A stretch of DNA of 64,000 nt from Streptomyces sp. V1I1. GTDB lineage: Bacteria > Actinomycetota > Actinomycetes > Streptomycetales > Streptomycetaceae. The first letter of the stretch is position 1. Each line of letters starts with the position of its first letter. This document shows positions 16,966 through 25,312 of the stretch, piece after piece. Position numbers and translations under genes: made by a program. The stretch spans positions 3,845,001 to 3,909,000 of the forward strand of contig NZ_JAUSZH010000001.1 in assembly GCF_030817355.1 (NCBI RefSeq). Reading direction: 5' to 3'. A model generated the notes under the pieces. That model saw nothing but the letters and a program-made list of their open reading frames with translations. It had not been told where the DNA came from and did no database searches.

Positions 16966-17390
16966 CCACCTTCAGCGTACCCACGGCGAGAAAGGAGGTA
17001 TCCAGCGGCGACGAATCCCACCGTCCTCCGTGGCGAGGCCGGTGCCCTGCGCGTGCGGCCGGAGGGACCGGCCGGTGGCCAGGGCCTCGGGAGCGGCGAG
17101 CACCGAAAGTGTCGCTGGCCGGCAGGCGCCACCGATAACCGGCTCCCCTCGCCGGCTGATCGACTTGCACCCGCAGCGTCAGCCTCGCCCCCCTTCAACC
17201 GGCGTGCGAAGAGGCACGTCCTGTCCGCACCCAGGAGAGCTACGGCAACCCTCCGCCGCACTCGTCCCCCATCCATGCCCTTCAGAGTGGTCAACAGCGG
17301 TCAACAGGGGTGCCAGGATTCCCCCTTTATCGGAGCGAGGGCCAGCCATCTGCCCAGGTCAGAGTGTATGTAGGCGCTGGAAGCGCCGTT
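16966..17390. other. Intergenic stretch leading into the first att-like site
   Basis: No gene is seen. Near its end, 17289-17317 carries two tandem GGTCAACAG-type units (arm repeat R1). Confidence 0.45.
17289..17317 (+). repeat. Arm-like direct repeat R1
   Basis: Two tandem units GGTCAACAGC/G are followed by GGTGCCAGG. The same words recur at 18373-18421, 20316-20372, 22950-23001 and 28080-28136. The first four copies each stand 60-80 bases before a tRNA-Gly-like core, the spacing expected for integrase arm-binding sites next to an attachment core. Confidence 0.5.
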
Positions 17391-17436
17391 GATTCCCAAG
17401 CCCAGAGCGCGGGTTCGATTCCCGTCACCCGCTCCA
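17391..17436 (+). repeat. tRNA-Gly(CCC) 3' half, probable attachment site att1
   Basis: The 46 bases fold as the 3' half of a tRNA: anticodon loop TTCCCAA (anticodon CCC, glycine), 3' anticodon stem, T arm with GGTTCGATTCC and the 3' acceptor strand ending GCTCCA. The bases upstream do not supply the D arm or 5' acceptor strand, so this is not a functional tRNA gene. It matches 23078-23123 except for two positions. 3' halves of tRNA genes are the usual scars of tyrosine-integrase elements. Confidence 0.75.
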
Positions 17437-17442
17437 ATAGAT

Positions 17443-17481
17443 AAGGCCCAGGTCAGGGACATGATCCCCAACCCGGGCCTT
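17443..17481 (+). terminator. Hairpin terminator after att1
   Basis: AAGGCCC..GG at 17443-17452 pairs with CC..GGGCCTT at 17472-17481 and is followed by TGTGTTTGT. Related hairpins follow att2 and the scar at 44319, so it probably travelled with the tRNA 3' end. Confidence 0.6.
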
Positions 17482-17500
17482 TGTGTTTGTCTAGACCGAT

Positions 17501-18102
17501 TCAGGCGTCGCGCACCACTTCCGCACCACTTGGGCCCTCTTCTGGCTGGTCAGAGCCCTTCTGCCGCGCGGCCCGGACTGAGTGCTGGTCGATCAGCGCG
17601 GCGGCGAGCAACTCCCGCATGCGCTCCGTGTCCTGCGGCGCGCTCAAGCCGCGCTTGGGCAGTATCAGCACTCCGGCGCCCCATACATCTGGGTGAGTAG
17701 CACGAAGACCCGGCGACCCTCGACGCAGCGCCCGTAGAACTCCCAACGTGTGTGGTTCGTATGGCGCTCGGACACAGTGCCGATCCCTGATTGGTCGACC
17801 GTGACGCGATGTTCGCCCAGGTGCCTGGCGTATCCGAGCAAGCCCAGAGCCATCAGCCAGCGGCACGCGATCATGATGACGATGACGGTCACAGTGAACC
17901 GCAATACCCCCAGGGCAGGGGAATCGATGCCCTTGGCCGCAACGTTGATCGCGATCACCAGGCCGAGGAAGATGCCCACAACCCACAGGACGCGATAACC
18001 CCACCGGCCAACCGGACTGTGCCGCATCTGAAGTTTCAACCCGTCGGATATCTCCCGCGGTGTCACGGTGTACGTGAACTGCACGGATACGTCGGCGGTC
18101 AT
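17501..18102 (-). pseudogene. YcxB-like membrane protein, frameshifted
   Basis: The first frame, from 18102, encodes FTYTVTPREISDGLKLQMRH, two membrane helices (YRVLWVVGIFLGLVIAINVA and VLRFTVTVIVIMIACRWLMA) and a PH-like tail ending FVLLTQMYGAPEC-stop. The sequence continues in the next frame as GAGVLILPKRGLSAPQDTER, the typical YcxB C-terminus. One extra G in the GGGG run at about 17680 would restore a single protein ending at 17501. It is either a real frameshift or a homopolymer error. Confidence 0.6.
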
Positions 18103-18372
18103 ACGTCCGCCCCAGAGCTGACGGACAAGGGATCGTACTGGTAGGCGATCAAGGGCTACTCATCCCACCGCAGCCAGATTGCAAATCTCGGTGAGACCTG
18201 CGGCCCCAGACACTTCGGCGGCCGCCGGGAACGCCCTACCTCCTGGTCCTCGCACACGTCTCCCACGCGGATGCCAGCCGGGTTGCGCGGGTCGGTCGCC
18301 TCATCCATGTCGCCCCAATGTGCCAGGGGTGACCTCGCAACCGCCTCACAGTTTCCGCGGACGCGCACAAGG

Positions 18373-18421
18373 CCGTGCCAGACCCGTGCCAGATCGGTCG
18401 GCAAACCACGGTCAACGACGG
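18373..18421 (+). repeat. Arm-like direct repeat R2
   Basis: It contains CCGTGCCAGACCCGTGCCAG, then GGTCGGCAAACCACGGTCAAC. It aligns with R3 (20316) and R4 (28080), differing mainly near its 3' end. A short tRNA-Gly core lies 78 bases downstream. Confidence 0.5.
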
Positions 18422-18498
18422 GGCCGACCTCCGGCCGAACATTCCAGCAGGAGCACGCAATGCTGCAGCTCAGGCAGCACACATGCCACTCCACCCTC

Positions 18499-18514
18499 GT
18501 GATTCCCAAGCTCA
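18499..18514 (+). repeat. Short att-core copy, 16 bases
   Basis: GTGATTCCCAAGCTCA, including the anticodon loop and 3' anticodon stem of the tRNA-Gly(CCC) half-sites, is present; the T arm and acceptor end are missing. Its distance from R2 matches that of the full sites from their repeats. Confidence 0.45.
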
Positions 18515-18551
18515 TGTCGCTGCGGCCTGGCGCCGAGGTATGTTGCGCAGC

Positions 18552-18704
18552 ATGTCCGATGCCCCGCCCGCATGTCCCAACTGCGATGAGCCACTGAAGG
18601 CTGGCGGCTTTGTCAGTGACGCACGAGCTTCAGGAGCCGTGAGCGCAGACCGAGCTACAAGACGGAGCAGTGGTGGGCTGCCGCCGTCACGAAGCACTCC
18701 ATAG
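18552..18704 (+). CDS. Short zinc-ribbon-like frame, possibly truncated
   Basis: The frame starts MSDAPPACPNCDEPLKAGGF, with one CxxC pair, and then becomes Ser/Arg-rich noise, so a C-terminal part with a second CxxC is probably lost. It overlaps the tail of the convergent KilB-like gene. Confidence 0.3.
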   Translation: MSDAPPACPNCDEPLKAGGFVSDARASGAVSADRATRRSSGGLPPSRSTP

Positions 18705-19131
18705 CTGCTAGAGATTGCTCTGCTCTTCGGTTCAGCTCACCGAGATCCGCCGCGTCTTCGATGGTGATCGATACATCAAATGCGGCTGTGGCTGGTCGAA
18801 CGACTGCGTCCGGGACGCCAGCTAGCCGAAGCCGGAGCAAGCGAGCTCTGCTCAGTGTGCGTGCTTCGAAGCAAGCGTCCTTCGCCTCGCGGTAGGCGTC
18901 ACTACTTCTTCCGTGATCCCGTCTAGTGGACCAGCGCCAGATCTGCCGGCGACGGAGCTCAACTATGGCCTCGGCAAGATCGCAGATGACCGCCTGTTGC
19001 TCTTTCCTAAGGCGCTCTTGACGATCCAGTTGGGCTGCGCGATCCGTCTGGCGCCTATGGAGGACCCCACTGACGATGGATCCGCCCAGAGTTCCGACGA
19101 CAGCGATGAGCGCAACAAGGACGGCCTGCAT
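18655..19131 (-). CDS. KilB-like membrane-anchored protein
   Basis: The 158-residue product starts with a membrane helix (MQAVLVALIAVVGTLGGSIV) and continues with a long basic/acidic helical domain (QLDRQERLRKEQQAVICDLA). This is the layout of proteins named KilB after the pIJ101/pSAM2 transfer regions and common in Streptomyces integrative elements. Function outside conjugation is unclear. A similar protein is encoded at 25313-25771. The start at 19131 places the helix at the N-terminus. Confidence 0.5.
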   Translation of the reverse strand: MQAVLVALIAVVGTLGGSIVSGVLHRRQTDRAAQLDRQERLRKEQQAVICDLAEAIVELRRRQIWRWSTRRDHGRSSDAYREAKDACFEARTLSRARLLRLRLAGVPDAVVRPATAAFDVSITIEDAADLGELNRRAEQSLAAMECFVTAAAHHCSVL

Positions 19132-19409
19132 GCCCGTAAGTTCAGCACTCCCTGGTTCGTCCTGACGAGACCGCGTGCCTGCGGACCGTTCAAGTCCCGG
19201 GGTGTCGCTGCCTGTCGAATGCGTGTCGACAGTCACGCAGCGATCGGCTTGGCAGGTCACACCGTGAACGACACCGACGTGAGCAAGCGCCTTCTAAGCG
19301 CCTGTCCCAGCATGACGGGAAGCTCTCTGCCCTCACGGGAGCGAGTGTCTGTGTCCCTCTGTACTGTCCCGCTCATGACTGAGAGACCCTCGAAGACTGG
19401 CGCGACGGA

Positions 19410-19775
19410 GTGGCTGATGAGGCCAGCAAGGTGGCCGCCGGCACGTTGAACGCTGAGGACGCGTTCATGACAGACCTCTACCCTGTGTCGCTCCTCGACG
19501 CGACCGATGAATCCCTCGGCGCGTTCGAGAGCGAACTACAGACGCTCCGCAGCCCCTCCGACGATGAGGTCTTCGAAGCAGTTGAACGGGTGGTGCTCGC
19601 CCTGAACGTAATCAATGATCAGCACGACGGTGCCGCCTACGAGACCGGCGAACGCGAAGAACTCTGCGCCTACATCGACCAGGCGCTCACAGAGTGCGGC
19701 GTGGACGTTCCTGCGCTCACCGCGCGCCATGGACTGGGCCGGTACGAGATCATCGACAAGTGGCGCGACTGGTAG
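19410..19775 (+). CDS. Conserved hypothetical acidic protein
   Basis: The product (121 residues from GTG 19410, or 102 from ATG 19467) is acidic and helical, with EAVERVVLALNVINDQHDGA, an absolutely regular YETGEREELCAYIDQALTE and the ending HGLGRYEIIDKWRDW. I recognise it as a small protein widespread in Streptomyces, often encoded on mobile DNA, without known function. ATG 19467 (MTDLYPVSLLD) may be the better start. Confidence 0.55.
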   Translation: MADEASKVAAGTLNAEDAFMTDLYPVSLLDATDESLGAFESELQTLRSPSDDEVFEAVERVVLALNVINDQHDGAAYETGEREELCAYIDQALTECGVDVPALTARHGLGRYEIIDKWRDW

Positions 19776-19969
19776 GTACCCCTGCGTGCCATTGCCGTGC
19801 CAGAACGGCCGGACAGTAGCGGTCAGTCGGGGTAGCGGCGTCAGCCTGCACCCTGTGACGGCGGCCGCGCGCAGGCGGGATGAGCTGGGCGAACGTCTCA
19901 GAGATCGGTGCCAGGCATACAGGGCAGCCCTCCACATGCCTCGGTGGCTGTGGCTCGTATCGTGAGGGA

Positions 19970-20166
19970 GTGCGCGACGAGAGACACGACGAGCCGCTGT
20001 CCAGCGACGAGCTGGAGTTGTTCCTGCAGTTCCTTCACCGCTTCCCCGGCACGACGTTGACCGGTTCGCTCTCTTGGAGCTCGGCGACCCCGCCCACCCG
20101 CGCTTCCTGACGCTGACCAGTGAGCCTGCTCCCGGCGTTGACCGGTCTGCATACCGCCGTCCGTGA
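19970..20166 (+). pseudogene. Small conserved protein, frameshifted
   Basis: From GTG 19970, after GAGGGA, the frame reads VRDERHDEPLSSDELELFLQ then FLHRF. At about 20048 the coding signal moves to another frame, HDVDRFALLELGDPAHPRFL, ending at 20166. Together they form a plausible 60-70 residue acidic protein. The family is not recognised. Confidence 0.4.
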
Positions 20167-20315
20167 GCTCATCGTCCGGCCCTGCCTGACATCCATGGCT
20201 GACATCAACGACGGCGGACACCAACAGCACCAGGCGGTCACCAGCAGAGCTGTTGGCCACGATGCGCCCAGTGGTGAGGGCTGCCAGATCGAACGCCTAG
20301 AGCGGTGCTCACCGC

Positions 20316-20372
20316 TCGTGCCCGATCCGTGCCCGACAGGTCGGTAAACCACGGTCAACAGCGGGTGCCAGG
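20316..20372 (+). repeat. Arm-like direct repeat R3
   Basis: This 57-base copy differs from R4 (28080-28136) at about three positions. It contains CCGATCCGTGCCCGAC and GGTCGGTAAACCACGGTCAA. A short tRNA-Gly core follows 58 bases later. Confidence 0.6.
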
Positions 20373-20430
20373 AAGAGCCCTAGGGCTAGCCCTGGCCCCC
20401 GTGCACGCAGGTCAGGCCGCAGCCGGGGCG

Positions 20431-20447
20431 GTGATTCCCAAGCTCAG
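20431..20447 (+). repeat. Short att-core copy, 17 bases
   Basis: GTGATTCCCAAGCTCAG matches the first part of att2 and att3; the T arm and acceptor strand are absent. Confidence 0.45.
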
Positions 20448-20523
20448 GCCTCAGGCGAACGGCGAAATCCCCAAGCCTTCCAAGTGCGCGAGAGTTGCCT
20501 CAAGGCAAGCGTCGGCGGACGCC

Positions 20524-20715
20524 TCATGACCTGAAGAACGACTCCGCGCCCAAGACACCACCGGAGACGATCACCATCCAGCGATGCCCCCGTGATCTCT
20601 CACCGTCAGTCTTGAAGACCACCGAGCACCCTCGCTCGGCTAGCCACCCCATCAGTTCCACAACGTCCACATCCGCCCCCTCCAGGGGATCATGCCAGCC
20701 ACGGGGATGCGGCAT
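20524..20715 (-). pseudogene. Truncated conserved hypothetical protein
   Basis: The minus-strand frame from ATG 20715 starts MPHPRGWHDPLEGADVDVVE and continues LMGWLAERGCSVVFKTDGER then WMVIVSGGVLGAESFFRS. It reads as a small regulatory-type protein that normally continues further; here it ends early next to R3. The family is not recognised with certainty. Confidence 0.35.
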
Positions 20716-20926
20716 CGTCGGGCAGTCTCGGGGCCCTACGAGGGCGACCAGGCGGAGCGACTGCACTGAGCACGCGGCTACAGCAGCGCAGTACCGCAAC
20801 TGCAGCAACCGTCCCCGTCCAGCCAGCTGGTGCGGGCCGCCAAAGACCGCCTCTGAAGCGGTCCGGGCCGTCGCGGGGCTACCACGGTGGCGGCTTGCGC
20901 CCCTGTACAGCACTGGTTGGGAACGC

Positions 20927-22669
20927 CTAGCAGCGGGGCAGGGTGCCGCTCTCCTTGGTGAGTTTGGTGCTGTGGGCCCAGCCTTCGGTGTTCGTCCCAT
21001 CGATACGGGCGTAGATCCACTTGTTGCCGTAGGCGTTGGTGATGTAGCAGTGGTAGTAGAGCTTCACACCGGTCTTGACCACGGTCACGTACTGGCATTC
21101 CGCGTACGGCCCGGTGTAGAGGTGGGACGTCTCGGCCAGGTAGCCGTAGCCGTCGCTGCGGTTCTCGTGGCCCCAGCCGGTGCAGGCCGTCGACACCGGG
21201 GTGGGCTCCTTCACCGTCGGGCTGGGCTTGGTCTCTGGGGAGGCCGACGGGCTCTCGGTCGGCTTGTCGCCTTCGACGCCGGGCTTCTTCGTGGGGCCCA
21301 GCTCCTCGTCCTCGTGACCGTCCGGCTCCTCCGATGTCGACGGCTTCGAGGACGTTCCGGGAGAACCGGCGGACGACGGGATGCTGCCCCCGGTCGGCCA
21401 GGGGCTGTCCGTGGAGACGCCGGGCGGCGTCGCCTGTGCGCCGTCCGTGGTCGTGCCGCCCTGTTGGGACGTCAGAGCGTAGGTGATGCCGGCGCCTGCG
21501 GCGAGGAGCACGACGGCGGCCGCTGCCGCGACGACGGTGCGGTTGCTGCGGCGCCGTGCGCGACGGGCTGCCGTCCGGCTCGTCTCGGGAGCGGGGACTC
21601 CGGCGTGGCCCGCGACCGGCGCGCCGTGCTGCGGCAGCGTCGGCGGCAGGTCGGGCTGTGCGTAGCCGGCGTGCGGAGGCTCAGACTGCGGGGCGGGCTG
21701 GGGGAACAGCGGGGGACCGAACCCGGGGGCCGGTGCGGCGGCGGCCGCAGCCCCGGGACCCACCGTGGGAGCGGGTGTCGGCGTCGGAGCGGCGGATGCG
21801 AGGTGCACCGTCCCGCCCGAGGCGACGCGCTCCAGCATGCCGCGCGCCTGTTCCGCGGTGGGCCGGTTCTCCGGCTCCTTCGCCATCAGCGCCTGGAGCA
21901 CCGGCGTGAGCGGTCCCGCCCGGCGGGGGTCCGGCAGGGGCTCGGTGACGATCGCCGAAAGGGTGGACCACGCGGACGTGCGGCGGAACGGCGAAGTGCC
22001 CTCCACGGCCGCGTAGAGCGTCATGCCGAGCGACCAGATGTCCGACGCGGGACTGGGCTCCCTGCCCTGCGCGCGCTCCGGCGGCAAATAGTCGAGGGAA
22101 CCGACGAGTTGACCGCTCTGGGTCAGCTTGGCCATGGCGTCGTCGCCGGAGGCTTCCATGCTGGCGATGCCGAAATCGGTGAGTACGACCCTGCCGCCGT
22201 GCTCGATCAGCACGTTTCCCGGCTTGACGTCCCGGTGGAGTACGCCGGCCCGGTGCGCGGCGTCGAGCGCGTCCATCAGCTTGGCGCCGATCGCGGCGGC
22301 TTCGTGCGGCTCCAGTGTGCCGCGCTCCATCAGCACGTCGTCGAGCGAGGGCCCGTCGACGAGTTCCATGACGATGACCGGGAGGCCCTGCTCCTCCGTC
22401 ACGTCGTGCACGGTGACCACGCCGCTGTGCCGGATACGGGCGGCGGCCTGCGCCTCCCGCTGCATCCGGGCCCGCACGTCGGCCAGTTCGGCTGCGGAGG
22501 TGTCGGTGAAAGCCCGCAGGACCTTGACGGCGACCTCTCGGTTCAGGAGTTCGTCCACCGCCCGGGCGACCACTCCCATGCCGCCGCGCCCGATCATGGA
22601 GGTCACCCGGTAACGCCCGCCGAGTACCTTGCCCGTCAGCTCTCCGCCATGCGCTTCCCCCGCGGTCAC
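20927..22669 (-). CDS. Transmembrane Ser/Thr protein kinase
   Basis: The 580-residue product has an N-terminal eukaryotic-type kinase: glycine loop IGRGGMGVV at 26-34, catalytic Lys49 in VAVKVL, HRD at 145-147 (LHRDVKPGN), DFG at 165-167 and the APE-like segment YLPPERA. A Pro/Ala linker leads to one membrane helix (VVAAAAAVVLLAAGAGITYAL) at about residue 385. The extracytoplasmic part has a Ser/Pro/Glu-rich stalk and an SH3-like C-terminal domain (about 490-580) with WGHENRSDGYGYLAETSHLY and WIYARIDGTNTEGWAHSTKL. No PASTA repeats. It is the main cargo of the first att-bounded segment. Confidence 0.9.
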   Translation of the reverse strand: MTAGEAHGGELTGKVLGGRYRVTSMIGRGGMGVVARAVDELLNREVAVKVLRAFTDTSAAELADVRARMQREAQAAARIRHSGVVTVHDVTEEQGLPVIVMELVDGPSLDDVLMERGTLEPHEAAAIGAKLMDALDAAHRAGVLHRDVKPGNVLIEHGGRVVLTDFGIASMEASGDDAMAKLTQSGQLVGSLDYLPPERAQGREPSPASDIWSLGMTLYAAVEGTSPFRRTSAWSTLSAIVTEPLPDPRRAGPLTPVLQALMAKEPENRPTAEQARGMLERVASGGTVHLASAAPTPTPAPTVGPGAAAAAAPAPGFGPPLFPQPAPQSEPPHAGYAQPDLPPTLPQHGAPVAGHAGVPAPETSRTAARRARRRSNRTVVAAAAAVVLLAAGAGITYALTSQQGGTTTDGAQATPPGVSTDSPWPTGGSIPSSAGSPGTSSKPSTSEEPDGHEDEELGPTKKPGVEGDKPTESPSASPETKPSPTVKEPTPVSTACTGWGHENRSDGYGYLAETSHLYTGPYAECQYVTVVKTGVKLYYHCYITNAYGNKWIYARIDGTNTEGWAHSTKLTKESGTLPRC

Positions 22670-22949
22670 CGCACGCTCCGTTCCGTGATTGTTCGTGAAC
22701 CATCAATCCGAAGTCCTCAAGAGTAGAGGCAGGGGCGTGAGGGGAAGGCGGCGGCCGTGCGCAAGTATGTGGCTGCCCATCAGGGTTGTCGCCCATGGCG
22801 GGCACGGCGGTCCCTGGCCGTGCGTCTCGGCTGGCGCCAGATGTCAGAGCCGGGTGCTAACTTCCGCCGTCCAAGGGAAAAGCGAAGACGACGGGCCCGG
22901 GGGAAGCCCCACTAGCTCAGCAATGACGCAGGATGCGCCTGCACGGCGA

Positions 22950-23001
22950 GCGCACCAGATACGCACCAGATAGGGCAGCGTTCACCGGTCAACCACGGTC
23001 A
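22950..23001 (+). repeat. Arm-like direct repeat R5
   Basis: It has two GCACCAGATA-type units and ACCGGTCAACCACGGTCAC. It is more divergent than R2-R4 but occupies the same position relative to the core (att2 begins 77 bases later). Confidence 0.45.
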
Positions 23002-23077
23002 CAAGGCGAGGCTGGAGCACACCCCGATTCGTGTCGTTTCCACAGGTCAGCAGGTATGTCCGCCGGAAGCGGCCGGT

Positions 23078-23123
23078 GATTCCCAAGCTCAGAGCGCGGG
23101 TTCGATTCCCGCCACCCGCTCCA
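23078..23123 (+). repeat. tRNA-Gly(CCC) 3' half, probable attachment site att2
   Basis: This 46-base copy matches att1 at 44 of 46 positions: loop TTCCCAA, stem GCTCA, T arm GGTTCGATTCC and acceptor end GCTCCA. A weakened AAGCCCCAGGCC hairpin follows at 23129-23155. No 5' tRNA half is present upstream, so it is a scar and not a tRNA gene. Confidence 0.75.
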
Positions 23124-23196
23124 TATGAAAGCCCCAGGCCAGCGGCCCGGGACTTGTTTGTTGTCCAGACCGCGCTAAGCGTGTCGTGTCAGATCC

Positions 23197-23290
23197 TCAG
23201 TTGATCTGGTCCGGCTCTGCTGTTTCGAACTGATACCACGCCTGGGTCGTCAGCCACGACTGGTAGTCCCCGAAGATTCTGGCGAGACCT
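23197..23290 (-). pseudogene. C-terminal gene fragment
   Basis: The minus strand encodes LARIFGDYQSWLTTQAWYQF then ETAEPDQIN-stop, which looks like a genuine protein C-terminus. Upstream the frame breaks. The family is not recognised. Confidence 0.3.
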
Positions 23291-23521
23291 CACTTCAAAT
23301 CTGCGTCCTCTCCGTGGCGGTCGAGCTCGATCCGGCGCGGGGCACGGTGCGGAAGGTCGGCCGCGCGGTCGTACAGAACAGATGCCGGTCCTGTTCCTCT
23401 GGCCGATCCGGAGTGGAGGTTCTCCGGCTGCGCCAGGACCGTAGGCACGGAACATTTCAGTGGCCGTGCCGTGGCGTAACAGTGGCTCATCACCCACTGT
23501 TACCTGTGTCTGTTACGTCTG

Positions 23522-24010
23522 TTACTTACGCCTGCTGCTGAGCCTGTTCCTCACGCCTGTGACTTGCGCTGACGCCTCGGCCGTCTTGGGGCCACCCGCT
23601 CCGCTGTCGGCGGTGGCCGAAGAGGAGGCGGGCCCCGGGTCCAGGGCGTCGCGGACGGCGGTCAGGATGTCCTCGGTGTCGGCGCCGAGCGCTCGGGCGG
23701 CGGAGGTGAAGTCCCGGGCCAGAGTGGTGAGTTGGTCGGCATCGTGCGCGTGCGGCTCGGACGGGAGCGCCGCGACCCGGGTGCCCGCGCCACGGCGGGT
23801 GCGGATCAGCTCGGCGGCCTCCAGCTCGCGGTAGGCACGAGCCACGGTGCCCGGCGCCAGACCGAGGTCGGCGGCGAGCTGGCGCACGGTCGGCAGGCGC
23901 TCGCCCTCGGCCAGCCTGCCGGTGCGGATCAGCGCAGCCAGTTGGGCGCGGATCTGCTCGTACGGCGGTACCTGGCTGGTGGTGTCGACGCGGACGGCGG
24001 GGTCACTCAT
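23522..24010 (-). CDS. GntR-family (YtrA-type) transcriptional regulator
   Basis: The 162-residue product has a GntR winged helix at residues 10-80: VPPYEQIRAQLAALIRTGRL, GERLPTVRQLAADLGLAPGT and AYRELEAAELIRTRRGAGTR. The C-terminal part is short and helical with no large ligand domain, typical of the YtrA subfamily that represses transporter or membrane-protein operons. The start at 24010 overlaps the end of the upstream membrane protein gene by eight bases, so it is translated from the same mRNA, and the palindromes at 24.8 kb are likely its operators. Confidence 0.85.
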   Translation of the reverse strand: MSDPAVRVDTTSQVPPYEQIRAQLAALIRTGRLAEGERLPTVRQLAADLGLAPGTVARAYRELEAAELIRTRRGAGTRVAALPSEPHAHDADQLTTLARDFTSAARALGADTEDILTAVRDALDPGPASSSATADSGAGGPKTAEASAQVTGVRNRLSSRRK

Positions 24011-24797
24011 CGTCGAAAGTCCCATCGTCGGCTGCCTCGTCGTCGACCGCCCGGGGTGCCACCACGGTGACCAGGGACCATCCGAAGGTGAACAGGCTCA
24101 GCAGGCCCAGGGGGCAGATCACCACGATGGTGGCGGCGCCCAGCGGGCCGGCGCAGGCCTTCTCCGTGAGCGCGACGAAGACCATCAGCACGACGAGCAG
24201 CACCTGGCTCGACACCAGCAGCCCCCAGGCTCCGGTGATCGCCCACGCGCGGTCGCGGCGCTGCTGGTCGTCGCCCGGGCCGTGGGCGATACGGCGCAGG
24301 GCCCAGACGCAGACGGGGGTTCCGACCGCGAGGGCGGCGAACATCGGGCCGCTGAAGTACAGGCCGGGCCAGGGACCGAGGGATGCGCGCATCCCTTCGC
24401 AGGTGACGGTGATGACACGCCCCGCTCTGCCTATCCGGTCGGGGTCGGCGGAGGCCGTGACCGTACCGATCACCAGCAGGGTGACGAGGGACGCCGCCTG
24501 CAGAAGAAGCAGGGGCGCCATACGGGGCGGCACTTGGTCTCGGACCAGGCGCGGGGCGAGACTCGCGGTGCGTACCGTTTCCTGGGGACGCAGGGTCAGG
24601 GCGTCGCCGAGCAGGACACCGGCCACCGCGCACAGGCCGAAAGCGGTGATGGCGAACACGAGGGGCATCGTGATGTCGTCGCTCTCCATCGTGACCAACT
24701 GCTGTGCGGCCACGATGCCGATGGCCAGACCGGACCAGCGGGCGTAGTAGTCGGCGTGGTCGAGGAACCGGGACTGGAGCGGGACGGTGTCGAGCAT
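24003..24797 (-). CDS. Polytopic membrane protein, partner of the GntR regulator
   Basis: The 264-residue product has about six hydrophobic segments (including MPLVFAITAFGLCAVAGVLL, LLLLQAASLVTLLVIGTVTA, FSGPMFAALAVGTPVCVWAL, LLVSSQVLLVVLMVFVALTE and IVVICPLGLLSLFTFGWSLV) and an acidic end. It is the first gene of a two-gene operon with the YtrA-type repressor. No transporter motif is recognised; it may be the permease-like part of a system whose ATPase is elsewhere. ATG 24797 is preferred. Confidence 0.65.
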   Translation of the reverse strand: MLDTVPLQSRFLDHADYYARWSGLAIGIVAAQQLVTMESDDITMPLVFAITAFGLCAVAGVLLGDALTLRPQETVRTASLAPRLVRDQVPPRMAPLLLLQAASLVTLLVIGTVTASADPDRIGRAGRVITVTCEGMRASLGPWPGLYFSGPMFAALAVGTPVCVWALRRIAHGPGDDQQRRDRAWAITGAWGLLVSSQVLLVVLMVFVALTEKACAGPLGAATIVVICPLGLLSLFTFGWSLVTVVAPRAVDDEAADDGTFDDE

Positions 24798-24818
24798 ATG
24801 GAGATCCCCCCAGATCAT

Positions 24819-24894
24819 CTTGTATCAAGCGATGGGTACAAGATGCCCTGGTCGGGATCTTGTGTCAAACGCTCGACACAAGGCGATACAAAGG
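24819..24894. promoter_or_regulatory. Palindromic operator cluster of the GntR operon
   Basis: Upstream of the operon start, CTTGTGTC at 24859-24866 and GACACAAG at 24875-24882 form a perfect 8-base inverted repeat with an 8-base spacer. A second related pair, TTGTA at 24820 with TACAA at 24837, surrounds it, and GATACAA at 24885 matches TTGTATC at 24820 in reverse. Such paired A/T-rich palindromes are typical GntR-family operators. Confidence 0.6.
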
Positions 24895-25185
24895 GAAACG
24901 GCTTCTGGCGCAAGGGAGTTCCCTCCGGCGCAAAGAGGGGACGCCCTCCGGCCCAGGGGTGCCCCCTGGGCCGGCTCAGCCCACGGTGGCGACGTGGGAT
25001 TCCGCATCGCGCGTTCCCTCGTGCGCTGATCCACCTTGTGTGCATGACCGCTTCCCGCGCGCCGTACCAGATCACCTGAGACCAGAGGCGAATCGGACCA
25101 GATCACTTGAGACGCAGACCATATCGACGGAGACGGAACACGGCGCCCTCGGGAGCCCAGGACCGTGCAGCTGTCCCGTCTCAGG

Positions 25186-25216
25186 GAAGGTTGACCGATC
25201 TCACCGAACTTTGACC
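25186..25216 (+). repeat. 31-base inverted repeat, left arm
   Basis: The arm includes GATCTCACCGAACTTTGACC and matches the reverse complement of 25868-25898 at 29 of 31 positions. The two arms bracket the KilB-like gene. Confidence 0.65.
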
Positions 25217-25312
25217 AGTGTGGCCGCTGGTCAGGCGCCGCATACGCATTCGTGCTGGTCAGTCTGCGCTGAGACGCCGCTCCAACGGTGAGACGGAACC
25301 ACCTAGCAGCCG

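Larger units (their letters stand above)
18103..18654. other. Intergenic stretch with repeats and a small zinc-ribbon frame
   Basis: Apart from repeat R2, the short core at 18499 and the short frame at 18552 I see no gene here. Confidence 0.4.
20167..20523. other. Intergenic stretch with arm repeat and short core
   Basis: No gene is seen. At 20197-20240 it contains words (GACATCAAC, GGACACCAACAGCA) that recur at about 26165-26212, and it also carries R3 and a short tRNA-Gly core. Confidence 0.4.
22670..23196. other. Upstream region of the kinase gene, with R5 and att2
   Basis: The kinase promoter should lie near 22670-22760. No gene is seen. Confidence 0.4.

Noticed and set aside
17391..17436. 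A complete tRNA gene
   Set aside because: Only the anticodon loop, T arm and 3' acceptor strand are present; no D arm or 5' acceptor strand lies upstream. The same holds for 23078 and 46043.
20495..22726. 743-codon plus-strand gene
   Set aside because: It is antisense to the Ser/Thr kinase, which has all the kinase motifs.
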